Shown piece by piece: positions 1-6,430 of a stretch of DNA of 7,217 bases. Below the pieces are notes generated by a model. It had not been told where the DNA came from, ran no database searches, and saw nothing but the letters and a program-made list of their open reading frames with translations. Origin of the DNA: Lachnospiraceae bacterium (GTDB lineage Bacteria > Bacillota > Clostridia > Lachnospirales > Lachnospiraceae); the NCBI GenBank assembly GCA_024691145.1, contig JAILNW010000323.1, positions 1 to 7,217 of the forward strand, in the 5' to 3' direction. The position numbers and the translations under genes were made by a program. Positions within the stretch are counted from its first letter, which is position 1. Every line of letters starts with the position of its first letter.

Positions 1-1
1 T

Positions 2-532
2 ATTGGCAAAAGTGGTTCAGGTAAAAGCACACTTCTTAATATGATTAGCGGACTAGACAAAGCTGATTCAGGCGAAATAATTATAAATGGCAAAAATATT
101 ATGGAATTAAATGAAAAAGAATTAGCTGATTTCAGAGGGAAGGAACTTGGTTTTGTTTTTCAGGAATTTAATCTGATTCCAGTATTAAGTGTTTGGGATA
201 ATGTGGTTTTGCCAGTTAAAATATCTAAAGAAATTATAGATAATGAATATATTGAAAACGTAATGAAAATGCTTGAGATATATGATAAAAAGGATGTTTT
301 GCCACAGAAATTATCAGGAGGGCAGAAACAAAGGGTTGCAATTGCAAGGGCTTTGGCAAATAAGCCATGTATTATTATGGCTGACGAGCCAACCGGAAAT
401 TTAGATGGTGAAACAGGGGATAAGGTACTAAAACTATTAATAGATGGCATAAGAAAGTATAATCAGACCCTGGTAATGGTAACTCATGATATGGATATAG
501 CAGCAAAGGCAGATAAAATATTGCATTTGTAA
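2..532 (+). CDS. ABC transporter ATP-binding protein, LolD/MacB-type (5' end outside window)
   Basis: This is the nucleotide-binding subunit of an ABC transporter; it would hydrolyse ATP on the inner face of the membrane to power a partner permease. The reading frame is open from base 2, so the gene begins upstream and the ATG at 41 is internal. The Walker A motif GKSGSGKST is encoded at 5-31. It is followed by the Q-loop glutamine in GFVFQEFNLIP (161-163), the signature LSGGQKQR (from 311), Walker B IIMADEPTGNLD with its catalytic Glu (386-388), and the switch histidine in VTHD (485-487). GFVFQ-FNLIP and DEPTGNLD are typical of the LolD/FtsE/MacB group, whose members handle lipoproteins, peptides or antibiotics. 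All catalytic elements are present. The protein ends at ADKILHL, about 10-20 residues before most relatives, so the usual KDG-type tail is missing. No permease gene follows. The substrate cannot be told from the sequence. Confidence 0.93.
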   Translation: MGKSGSGKSTLLNMISGLDKADSGEIIINGKNIMELNEKELADFRGKELGFVFQEFNLIPVLSVWDNVVLPVKISKEIIDNEYIENVMKMLEIYDKKDVLPQKLSGGQKQRVAIARALANKPCIIMADEPTGNLDGETGDKVLKLLIDGIRKYNQTLVMVTHDMDIAAKADKILHL

Positions 533-543
533 CTTATTATACC

Positions 544-572
544 TTGCAATATCACCTGTCATCTATTATAAT
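544..572 (+). promoter_or_regulatory. Sigma-A-type promoter for the alkylation repair unit
   Basis: A -35 box TTGCAA (544-549, 4 of 6 consensus bases) and a perfect -10 box TATAAT (567-572) are separated by exactly 17 bases. Transcription would start near 579, about 29 bases ahead of the start codon at 608. The site lies in the 75-base gap after the ABC gene, so the three downstream genes can be transcribed independently of it. I saw no hairpin terminator for the ABC gene in this gap, so some read-through is likely. Confidence 0.72.
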
Positions 573-607
573 TGAGAATATATATCAAAACCAAGGATGG
601 ATAATGT

Positions 608-1294
608 ATGATTACAGACTATATAAGAGAAGAATTATATAAACTGCAGGATGTTACATACAGAGATTTTCAGGCCAAACTAATACCAAGTATTAATGCT
701 GATTCTGTAATAGGTGTAAGAACTCCTGCCCTTAGAACGTTGGCTAAGGAAGTGTCTAAAAGAGAAGATGTGGATACATTTTTAGAAATACTTCCACACG
801 AGTTTTTTGATGAAAACCAGCTTCATGCATTTATTATATCAGGTATGAAGGACTATGGAAAATGTGTGGAAAAGCTGAATAACTTTCTGCCTTTTGTGGA
901 TAACTGGGCAACCTGTGACCAGATGTCCCCAAAGATTTTTAAGAAACATAAAGAAGAACTTCTTTGTGAGATAAAAGTCTGGATTAAGTCAGGACATACA
1001 TATAAAGTAAGATTTGCAATAGGCATGCTTATGGAACATTACCTAGATGAAGATTTTAAGAAAGATTATCCTGAGATGGTTTTAAATGTTCAGTCAGAGG
1101 AATACTATATTAACATGATGAAAGCATGGTACTTTGCAACAGCACTTGCTAAACAGTATGAAACAGTACTTCCATATATTCAGGAGAAAAAACTTGATTC
1201 CTGGACACATAATAAAACCATTCAGAAGGCTGTAGAAAGTAACAGGATAACTAAAGAACAGAAAGAATATTTGAAAAAATTTAAAGTAAAGTAG
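608..1294 (+). CDS. DNA alkylation repair protein, AlkD-type DNA glycosylase
   Basis: This is a base-excision repair enzyme of the AlkD family (HEAT-like repeat fold). It removes positively charged alkylated bases, such as 3-methyl- and 7-methylpurines, from DNA without flipping the base. The 228 residues match the family's usual length of about 220-240. The catalytic set described for Bacillus cereus AlkD (Trp109, Asp113, Arg148, Trp187) has clear counterparts: W100 and D104 in VDNWATCDQ, R135 in YKVRFAIG, and W174 in MKAWYFATALA. Two of the three spacings equal those of the B. cereus enzyme. The N-terminal RTPALRTLAKE segment is also typical. The start at 608 is supported by AAGGATGG at 593-600; nearby ATGs at 597 and 604 are in other frames. 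It is the first gene after its own promoter, and the next gene starts 13 bases after its stop. All key residues are intact, so it is probably active. Confidence 0.92.
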   Translation: MITDYIREELYKLQDVTYRDFQAKLIPSINADSVIGVRTPALRTLAKEVSKREDVDTFLEILPHEFFDENQLHAFIISGMKDYGKCVEKLNNFLPFVDNWATCDQMSPKIFKKHKEELLCEIKVWIKSGHTYKVRFAIGMLMEHYLDEDFKKDYPEMVLNVQSEEYYINMMKAWYFATALAKQYETVLPYIQEKKLDSWTHNKTIQKAVESNRITKEQKEYLKKFKVK

Positions 1295-1307
1295 AGGAGA
1301 GTATTGA

Positions 1308-2537
1308 ATGAGAGAAAGATCATATATGATTGTAATACCTAAGGACGAAAAGTATGTAAATAGTCCTAATTATTTTATGGAAAACTTGAAAAACAATGAG
1401 AAAATTATAATAGAAAATGCTGGTATGGATGATGAGCGAGGACTTGTAGTAGATTTAAAGATTGATAACTTACATTATCAGATAGAGGTTAATCCAACTG
1501 CTGTTGAGATTCCTAACATGTTCCGACCACAGCACGTTTTTTCAGAGGAAGAGATAGCACTTATTGATAATGCTGAGGCAGGAATTAGTGTAAATATGGA
1601 CTTTGAAGGAGATAATGCAAGGTGCTTTTATGATCAGATAAGAATTATAGATGCCATGTTTCCTGAGATTCTTGCAGTTCTTGACTGCCCTTCTGAAAAG
1701 CTTTTATCAGGAAAATGGGTATCACTTGCTGCAAAGTCAGATATAATGCCTTCTCCAAGATATTTGTTTACAGTACAGGCTGTAAGTGATGGAGATGATG
1801 AGGTATGGCTTCATACTCATGGACTTAAGCGTCTTGGAATGTATGAGCTGGAGATACTTTTCTCTAATAAAGAAACATATAATGATCATTATAAGATTAT
1901 TGAGAATTTTGCAATCAGAATGATAGAAAGCGAAGAGCCAATTGAGATAGGAGAACCTGTTTATGTTGGACAGTCAGGGGAAATGTATCTTGTATGTACA
2001 GCTGTTGACTGGAAGGAAGCACTTGATTATTATAAGGATGTAAAATTAGGAATTGAAGAAGACAGAGACGAATTCCATAGTGAAGATACTTGTGTAATTA
2101 TGATGTATAAAAACAAGGATGATGCAGATAATAGAATATACACACCAGTTCAGGAGTTTGATCCATATCTGGAAAAGAATCCAATGTATATGTTTTCTTC
2201 TGCTGAAACAGAGCGTATGAGTAATCTGGCCATTGAGAGAATTCCATATATGGTTAAGGGCTTTGAAAATAAGGACAACACGATACTTGTTAAGGTTGGA
2301 TTAATAGCAGATAAAGAATACTGGAATGATGACGGAACACCTCAGAGAGAACATATATGGTTTGAATTAAAAGACATAAAGGATGATATTATTGTTGCTG
2401 AACTTACACAGGAACCATATTATGTTTCTAATATAAAGACGGGAGACGTTGGAACATATTCATTTGAAGAAATTACAGACTGGATTATCTATACAAAAAC
2501 TGGACATATAACGCCAGATGATGTATATTTAATGTAG
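1308..2537 (+). CDS. Uncharacterised protein, DUF4026-like with C-terminal DUF2314-like domain
   Basis: The function is unknown. This is a soluble, acidic protein of 409 residues with no signal peptide or membrane segment. The first 300 or so residues resemble DUF4026 proteins; a recognisable landmark is EVWLHTHGLKRLGMYELE (about 165-182). The last 85 residues (about 322-405) look like DUF2314: a VKVG strand, then EHIWFEL, EPYYV, KTGD and EEITDWI. In that family this small beta-rich fold is also of unknown role. The start at 1308 is set by AGAGGAGA (1293-1300), which overlaps the stop codon of the repair gene and leaves 7 bases to the ATG. A second ATG at 1326 is less well placed. The tight spacing implies co-transcription with the repair gene before it and the methyltransferase after it. 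I assign the two domains from memory of the families, with moderate confidence, and infer no activity. Confidence 0.72.
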   Translation: MRERSYMIVIPKDEKYVNSPNYFMENLKNNEKIIIENAGMDDERGLVVDLKIDNLHYQIEVNPTAVEIPNMFRPQHVFSEEEIALIDNAEAGISVNMDFEGDNARCFYDQIRIIDAMFPEILAVLDCPSEKLLSGKWVSLAAKSDIMPSPRYLFTVQAVSDGDDEVWLHTHGLKRLGMYELEILFSNKETYNDHYKIIENFAIRMIESEEPIEIGEPVYVGQSGEMYLVCTAVDWKEALDYYKDVKLGIEEDRDEFHSEDTCVIMMYKNKDDADNRIYTPVQEFDPYLEKNPMYMFSSAETERMSNLAIERIPYMVKGFENKDNTILVKVGLIADKEYWNDDGTPQREHIWFELKDIKDDIIVAELTQEPYYVSNIKTGDVGTYSFEEITDWIIYTKTGHITPDDVYLM

Positions 2538-2559
2538 ATAAGATAAATGGGGGAATTAT

Positions 2560-2566
2560 AGGTGAT
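2560..2566 (+). promoter_or_regulatory. Ribosome binding site AGGTGAT for the methyltransferase
   Basis: AGGTGAT is complementary to the extended 3' end of 16S rRNA (ATCACCT) and lies 9 bases before the ATG at 2576. It settles the start. The more obvious purine run GGGGGAA at 2549-2555 is about 20 bases away, too far to serve this codon, and no ATG, GTG or TTG lies in frame between them. Confidence 0.6.
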
Positions 2567-2575
2567 GAGCCGATT

Positions 2576-3337
2576 ATGAACAAAGAAGAATTAAGAAACA
2601 AATGGAAACAGGAAGAAGAGATTGCCCACATAAATGGATGGGATTTTTCATACATAAGTGATCGTTATAAACCAGGGGAAGATGTGCCTTGGGATTATGA
2701 TACAATTGTAAGAGAGTATCTAAGTGATGATAAGAACATATTGGATTATGATACTGGAGGCGGTGAGTACCTGCTGACATTAAATCATCCATATGACAAG
2801 ACATCAGCTACAGAGGGATACCCGCCAAATGTTTTGCTGTGCCAGAAGAAACTTATTCCTCTAGGAATAGATTTAAGAGAGTGCAGCAATCCATCAAACA
2901 TTCCATTTTCAGATGAATCATTTGACATGATGATAAACCGACATGGAGCATTTGATCCTGTAGAAATCAACAGAGTTTTAAAAACAGATGGTATATTTGT
3001 AACACAACAGGTTGGCGACAAAAACGACAGGGATTTGGTAAAAATGGTTCTTCCTGATTTGCCAATGCCGTTTCCGCATCTTTACATGGAGGCTCAAAAG
3101 AAAGCCTTTGAGAATGCGGGATTTGAGATAATTCGTGCAGAGGAATCATTTCAGCCAATTGAATTTTATGATGTAGGTGCTTTTGTGTGGTTTGCAAGAA
3201 TTATTGAATGGGAATTTGAAGGATTTTCTGTGGACAAATGTTTTGAACAATTACTTAAGTTACAGGAAGAGATTGAAAAGAACGGGAAGATAACAGGAAC
3301 GACTCATAGGTATCTGATTGTAGCTAAGAAAAAATAA
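2576..3337 (+). CDS. Class I SAM-dependent methyltransferase
   Basis: A cytoplasmic Rossmann-fold methyltransferase of 253 residues; the methyl acceptor is unknown. SAM-binding motif I is ILDYDTGGGEYLL (residues 55-67), where DYDTGGGE replaces the commoner D-G-T-G-G form. The acidic residue that would bind the SAM ribose is E80 in TSATEGYPPN. The next conserved block is IPFSDESFDMMINRHG (109-124, with D117), followed by EINRVLKTDGIFVTQQVG (130-147), the usual strand-5 region. The N-terminal stretch with NKWKQEEEIAHINGWDFS and the C-terminal FYDVGAFVWFARIIEWEF are, to my recollection, conserved in one subfamily of uncharacterised Firmicute methyltransferases, so the protein is a normal full-length member. 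It starts 38 bases after the DUF4026/DUF2314-like gene and ends just before a strong terminator, making it the last gene of the unit. A link to DNA alkylation is possible only by neighbourhood. Confidence 0.88.
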   Translation: MNKEELRNKWKQEEEIAHINGWDFSYISDRYKPGEDVPWDYDTIVREYLSDDKNILDYDTGGGEYLLTLNHPYDKTSATEGYPPNVLLCQKKLIPLGIDLRECSNPSNIPFSDESFDMMINRHGAFDPVEINRVLKTDGIFVTQQVGDKNDRDLVKMVLPDLPMPFPHLYMEAQKKAFENAGFEIIRAEESFQPIEFYDVGAFVWFARIIEWEFEGFSVDKCFEQLLKLQEEIEKNGKITGTTHRYLIVAKKK

Positions 3338-3347
3338 AAGATTATAG

Positions 3348-3385
3348 ACCTCGCATTCTGCATGCCAGCAGTATGCGAGGTTTTT
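3348..3385 (+). terminator. Rho-independent terminator of the repair/methyltransferase unit
   Basis: ACCTCGCAT (3348-3356) pairs perfectly with ATGCGAGGT (3373-3381). After one T-T mismatch a further 4 bp (3358-3361 with 3368-3371) close on a 6-base loop. The stem runs directly into TTTTT (3381-3385). It lies 10 bases after the methyltransferase stop codon and is the most GC-rich spot nearby. Confidence 0.92.
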
Positions 3386-3407
3386 GAAAATTAAATGTTG
3401 CGCTGAC

Positions 3408-3436
3408 TGGAGAGGATGGAGAAGACTCTTTATATA
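3408..3436 (+). promoter_or_regulatory. Weak candidate promoter for the acetyltransferase
   Basis: TGGAGA (3408-3413) and TATATA (3431-3436) each match 4 of 6 consensus bases with a 17-base spacer; the overlapping TATAAA (3433-3438) is a better -10 box with a longer spacer. A promoter is expected between the terminator ending at 3385 and the gene at 3479, but nothing here is strong, so this is only the best of the poor candidates. Confidence 0.3.
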
Positions 3437-3478
3437 AAACTAATGATTTGATTTTGAATAAATTGAAAAAAGGGGGAA

Positions 3479-3940
3479 ATGGATTTGGTTGAGTACAAAA
3501 TTGCTACAAGGGAAGATATTGATGACCTGATAGAAAGCAGATTAGAGATGCTTCGTGTTGTTAATAATCTTGATGATGATTATGTATTTAGTGAGGATTT
3601 TATAAAAGAAAGCCGAGAGTATTTCTTAAATGGAAATCATATAACTGTATTTGCTATTTCGGATGGAAAGATTATAGGATGTGCATCCATGTGTTTTATT
3701 TACATTATGCCAACATTTTCGCATCCCACAGGCAAGCGTGCTCATCTTATGAATGTTTATACGAATACAGAGTACAGAAGACAAGGAATAGGCCGTAAGA
3801 TGACAATGATGCTCATTGATTTAGCATGGGAGAAAGGCGCTACGGAGGTAAGCTTAGATGCTACAGAGTCTGGAAGAATGCTTTATAAAGCATGTGGATT
3901 TACAGATTCTGATGAATGTATGGTTTTGACTAGAGAATAG
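3479..3940 (+). CDS. GNAT family N-acetyltransferase
   Basis: This enzyme transfers an acetyl group from acetyl-CoA to an amine on an unidentified substrate. At 153 residues it is a single complete GNAT domain. The acetyl-CoA pyrophosphate loop is YRRQGIGRK (R100, G103, G105 of the R-x-x-G-x-G pattern). It is preceded by the strand MNVYTNTEY and followed by a helix, then by VSLDATESGRMLYKACGF, where Y136 sits at the usual general-acid position. The start needs care: the purine run AGGGGG (3471-3476) is only 2 bases from the ATG at 3479 but 8 bases from an in-frame TTG at 3485, so translation may begin at TTG and give a protein two residues shorter. The gene lies after a terminator, so it forms a new unit with the decayed oxidoreductase, which begins 16 bases after its stop. 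Confidence 0.9.
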   Translation: MDLVEYKIATREDIDDLIESRLEMLRVVNNLDDDYVFSEDFIKESREYFLNGNHITVFAISDGKIIGCASMCFIYIMPTFSHPTGKRAHLMNVYTNTEYRRQGIGRKMTMMLIDLAWEKGATEVSLDATESGRMLYKACGFTDSDECMVLTRE

Positions 3941-3956
3941 ATACGGAGGTATGTTA

Positions 3957-4231
3957 ATGAACGCTTTCATAATTAATTGTAGTCCTGTAAGAAATGGTGT
4001 AATACACATGAGCCACATGCATCTATTAGTGGTGGAAAGAAAGGATATGCAATTGCACTTAGAACTGGTCCTAATATGAGGGAATGTGAGAGAATTATAA
4101 AAAGTATAGAACATTTCTATGGACATATGGAGATAGAAAGATGCAACAGACTTGGACTCTGCTCTGTGGAGTATAAGGAAGATTTGGAAAGCAGGAAAGA
4201 AGAAATAATAGAGTTTTGCAAGTTTATATAG
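3957..4231 (+). pseudogene. Remnant of an NAD(P)H-dependent FMN reductase/flavodoxin-fold oxidoreductase, with internal deletion and frameshift
   Basis: Two pieces of one gene lie next to each other in different frames. The first begins at ATG 3957, 6 bases after GGAGGT (3945-3950), and reads MNAFIINCSPVRNG to 3998. This is the first beta strand and the FMN phosphate-binding loop of the NADPH-dependent FMN reductase family. The second piece, in another frame, starts at about 3995 with WCNTHEPHA and runs 77 further codons through GYAIALRTGPNM, IEHFYGHMEIE and LGLCSVEYKEDLE to a TAG at 4229-4231. This is the normal C-terminal half of the same family. Relatives are about 180 residues long, so roughly 85 residues (about 250 bp) of the middle, including the active-site region, are missing. 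Translation from 3957 shifts at the junction and stops at 4074-4076, so no working enzyme is made. The ribosome site and C-terminal codons are still clean, suggesting a recent loss. Confidence 0.85.
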
Positions 4232-4247
4232 CATGAAATTTCCAAAA

Positions 4248-4349
4248 TATAACAATTTTTTCCACAAGATTATATTTATGTGATATAATATGATTATAAC
4301 ATTTTTATAACATTACATTTTTATATTAATATTACTATTACTATAACAT
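4248..4349 (+). repeat. Four TATAACA direct repeats in the chemoreceptor control region
   Basis: TATAACA occurs at 4248, 4295, 4306 and 4342. The second and third copies lie in a longer identical 10-mer TTATAACATT (4294-4303 and 4305-4314) spaced 11 bases apart, about one helical turn. They surround the predicted -10 box and start point of the chemoreceptor promoter. They could be operator half-sites or spare -10-like boxes, or simply chance in very AT-rich DNA. Confidence 0.45.
4261..4289 (+). promoter_or_regulatory. Promoter of the chemoreceptor gene (extended -10)
   Basis: The -35 box TCCACA (4261-4266, 4 of 6) is separated by 17 bases from a perfect -10 box TATAAT (4284-4289). The bases TGA directly before it form an extended -10 (TGnTATAAT). 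The predicted start near 4296 leaves a leader of about 70 AT-rich bases. I found no GCCGATAA-type motility sigma-factor box, so this receptor seems to use the housekeeping sigma factor. Confidence 0.65.
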
Positions 4350-4367
4350 AATCATGTAGGAGGAAAT

Positions 4368-6386
4368 ATGGCTAGAAAGAGGAAATCATTAAAGCAAATC
4401 CTTATCCTGAGAGTGTTGATATCAGTAGCTATAGTTATAAGTATACTTACTGGTGCGATTATAAATCAACAGGAAAAGCAGGAACAGGAACTTACAGAAT
4501 CATTGTTAGCTAGAGAATCAATTAATTATTCTAGTGAAATTTATAGCTGGTGGAGAATGATACAAACCAGAGTACAGCAAACTGCAGATATTTGGAGGAA
4601 TGCCCCAGAGATGGACTATGATGAGGCAAGAACTCTTTTGCTTAAATTGACGGAGGCAGATCCTGATTCCCAGGATGTTTATGTGGCATATGAGAATGAT
4701 ATGACTTTTCTTGATGGATCAGGATGGATACCTGATGAAACATTTGATTTTACATCAAGAGAATGGTATACTGGTGCAATAGCATCGAAAGGGAAGTTAT
4801 TTACTTCAGAACCATATGTGGATGCATCAACTGGTAAGACATGCCTTGCCTGTTCCATATTGTTAAAGGACAAGGTTGTTTTAAGTAGTGATATTAATTT
4901 TGATAAGATGAGTGAAAGAATGCAGAACTTTCAGTCCTGCTCAGATGATACAAAAATATATATAATAAACAAAGATACAGGAGATATTTTATTAAGTACT
5001 AATCAAGACGTTATTGGAACCAATATTTCTGAAAGCAGCGATGAAATTATAAAAGGACTAGATTCAGTTTATACGTCATTAGATTTAAGTGAGAATCTTA
5101 GTGAGTCAAAGGTAATTAAAACCAAGACAGATGCTGATACACAGTTTTTTGTTGCGACAAATGTAACTGGTACTTCTTGGGTTGTTGCCAGTGCAACGCC
5201 ATATAGTTATGTTAGAGAACGATTGAACTCTACTATTAAACTGAACATTATTATAGCCTTATTGTTGCTTTTACTATTAGGTGCAAGTTTGTACTTTGTA
5301 ATTAGTAAATACCTTAATCCTGTTTCAGTTGTATCTGATAAAATACGTGGACTGTCAGATGGTGATTTTACTACAGATATAGTTCCAAAGGGCAATAATG
5401 AGATTACTACTTTGTGCGAATGCTTAAATGGATATATAAATAGAATGAAAGATATGTTGCTTAACTTGACTAAAATTTCTGCTGACATGAATGACAGAGC
5501 ACAGCAGTGTTCGACTATTGCAGATGGATTAAGTGAATCTAATAATTCTCAAAATGAATCGATAGAGAAACTTAATCAGTACCTAAGTGAATTAAACAAG
5601 TCAATTGAAGATGTATCGTATGCCGCAACAGAACTGGCAAATGTGTCTTCGAACCTAACAAGCAATTCAGAAAATGTAAAGACACTGTGTTCACAGACAG
5701 TTAAATCTTCTGAGCATGGTAGAAGTGAAATGGATGGTATGACAGTTAGTGTTAAGACTTTAAATAAAACAATGAATGATTTGATGGAAATCATAAATAC
5801 AACAGCATTAACTGCGGAAGAAATCAGGGGAATTACAGACACAATAGGAGATATTGCTTCTCAGACAAATCTTTTATCACTTAATGCCTCCATAGAGGCG
5901 GCAAGGGCAGGAGAAATGGGTAAAGGATTTGCTGTAGTAGCCACAGAAGTTGGAACACTGGCTAGTCAGTCATCAACGGCAGCAGAACATATTAGTACAT
6001 TAGTTGGAACAATTACAGAAAACATTGAAGATATAAGCAAAAAGGCTAAAGATTGCATTAATGATATGGAGGAATGCCTTTCAGGAGTAGAACGTTCTAA
6101 TGAGTCATTTGATACTATTCTTACTGATATTACAAAGGCTACGAATGCAATTTCTGAAATTACTGATGGTATAGTGCATATTAATGATGTAGCAGTTAAT
6201 AATGCGGCTACTACACAGGAACAGGCGGCAACAGTTAATAGAATTTTGTCTTTAAGTGGGGTAATTGTTAAGGATAGTAGTTTACTTGCTGAAGAAACAG
6301 GTATTCTTTCGGATGTTTCTAGCAGATTGAAGGGATATTCTGAAAAAATCAGTGAGGATTTAAGTAACTTTAAGCTAAATAATTAA
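4368..6386 (+). CDS. Methyl-accepting chemotaxis protein with double-Cache sensor
   Basis: A complete transmembrane chemoreceptor of 672 residues that would sense an extracellular ligand and control CheA kinase. A basic N-terminus leads into membrane helix 1 (about 11-33). The outside sensor (34-290) has the dCache pattern, including FDFTSREWY (R131, W133, Y134), EPYVD (Y150, D152) and SSDINFD (D175). Membrane helix 2 is at about 292-314, then a HAMP domain (313-365, with NPVSVVSDKIRGLSDGDF) and the coiled-coil signalling hairpin. The hairpin tip is SQTNLLSLNASIEAARAG (498-515) with GKGFAVVATEVGTLA after it. About 157 residues follow the tip, which fits the 44-heptad class usual in Firmicutes. 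There is no CheR-binding pentapeptide at the C-terminus (SNFKLNN). The start at 4368 follows AGGAGG (4358-4363) by 4 bases. It stands alone between its own promoter and terminator, with no che genes nearby. Confidence 0.96.
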   Translation: MARKRKSLKQILILRVLISVAIVISILTGAIINQQEKQEQELTESLLARESINYSSEIYSWWRMIQTRVQQTADIWRNAPEMDYDEARTLLLKLTEADPDSQDVYVAYENDMTFLDGSGWIPDETFDFTSREWYTGAIASKGKLFTSEPYVDASTGKTCLACSILLKDKVVLSSDINFDKMSERMQNFQSCSDDTKIYIINKDTGDILLSTNQDVIGTNISESSDEIIKGLDSVYTSLDLSENLSESKVIKTKTDADTQFFVATNVTGTSWVVASATPYSYVRERLNSTIKLNIIIALLLLLLLGASLYFVISKYLNPVSVVSDKIRGLSDGDFTTDIVPKGNNEITTLCECLNGYINRMKDMLLNLTKISADMNDRAQQCSTIADGLSESNNSQNESIEKLNQYLSELNKSIEDVSYAATELANVSSNLTSNSENVKTLCSQTVKSSEHGRSEMDGMTVSVKTLNKTMNDLMEIINTTALTAEEIRGITDTIGDIASQTNLLSLNASIEAARAGEMGKGFAVVATEVGTLASQSSTAAEHISTLVGTITENIEDISKKAKDCINDMEECLSGVERSNESFDTILTDITKATNAISEITDGIVHINDVAVNNAATTQEQAATVNRILSLSGVIVKDSSLLAEETGILSDVSSRLKGYSEKISEDLSNFKLNN

Positions 6387-6392
6387 TCAGCA

Positions 6393-6429
6393 AAAACTGC
6401 AATTACATTAAGTAGTTGCAGTTTTATTT
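6393..6429 (+). terminator. Rho-independent terminator of the chemoreceptor gene
   Basis: AAAACTGCAA (6393-6402) pairs perfectly with TTGCAGTTTT (6416-6425). The stem continues through a T-G wobble and three more pairs (to 6406/6412), closing on the 5-base loop ATTAA, for 14 pairs in all. A T-rich tail follows to 6429. Because A-runs flank the left arm, it may also work on the opposite strand. It begins 6 bases after the stop codon. Confidence 0.88.
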
Positions 6430-6430
6430 C

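Noticed and set aside
522..575. Hydrophobic peptide (CNLLYLAISPVIYYN) in another frame just after the ABC gene, possibly a permease relic
   Set aside because: It is only about 17 codons in very AT-rich DNA, overlaps the good promoter at 544-572 and has no start; chance is enough to explain it.
2574..3197. Three overlapping minus-strand open frames of 76-78 codons opposite the methyltransferase
   Set aside because: They are antisense shadows of a well-supported gene and show no ribosome sites or domain features.
4232..4265. Possible terminator after the decayed oxidoreductase (AAATT ... AATTTTTT)
   Set aside because: The arms are AT-only and short, with no stable stem, so it cannot be supported as a terminator.
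3854..4267. 137-codon open frame on the minus strand across the acetyltransferase end and the following gap
   Set aside because: It is antisense to the acetyltransferase end and to the decayed oxidoreductase, whose plus-strand protein similarity is clear. The minus-strand peptide has no recognisable domain.
4321..4346. ATTACT-like tandem pattern before the chemoreceptor gene, considered as a microsatellite or phase-variation tract
   Set aside because: There are only two imperfect units, too short for slippage-based switching.
4297..4367. Possible riboswitch or structured leader before the chemoreceptor gene
   Set aside because: The leader is about 70 bases, almost wholly A and T, with no stable helices or known riboswitch landmarks.
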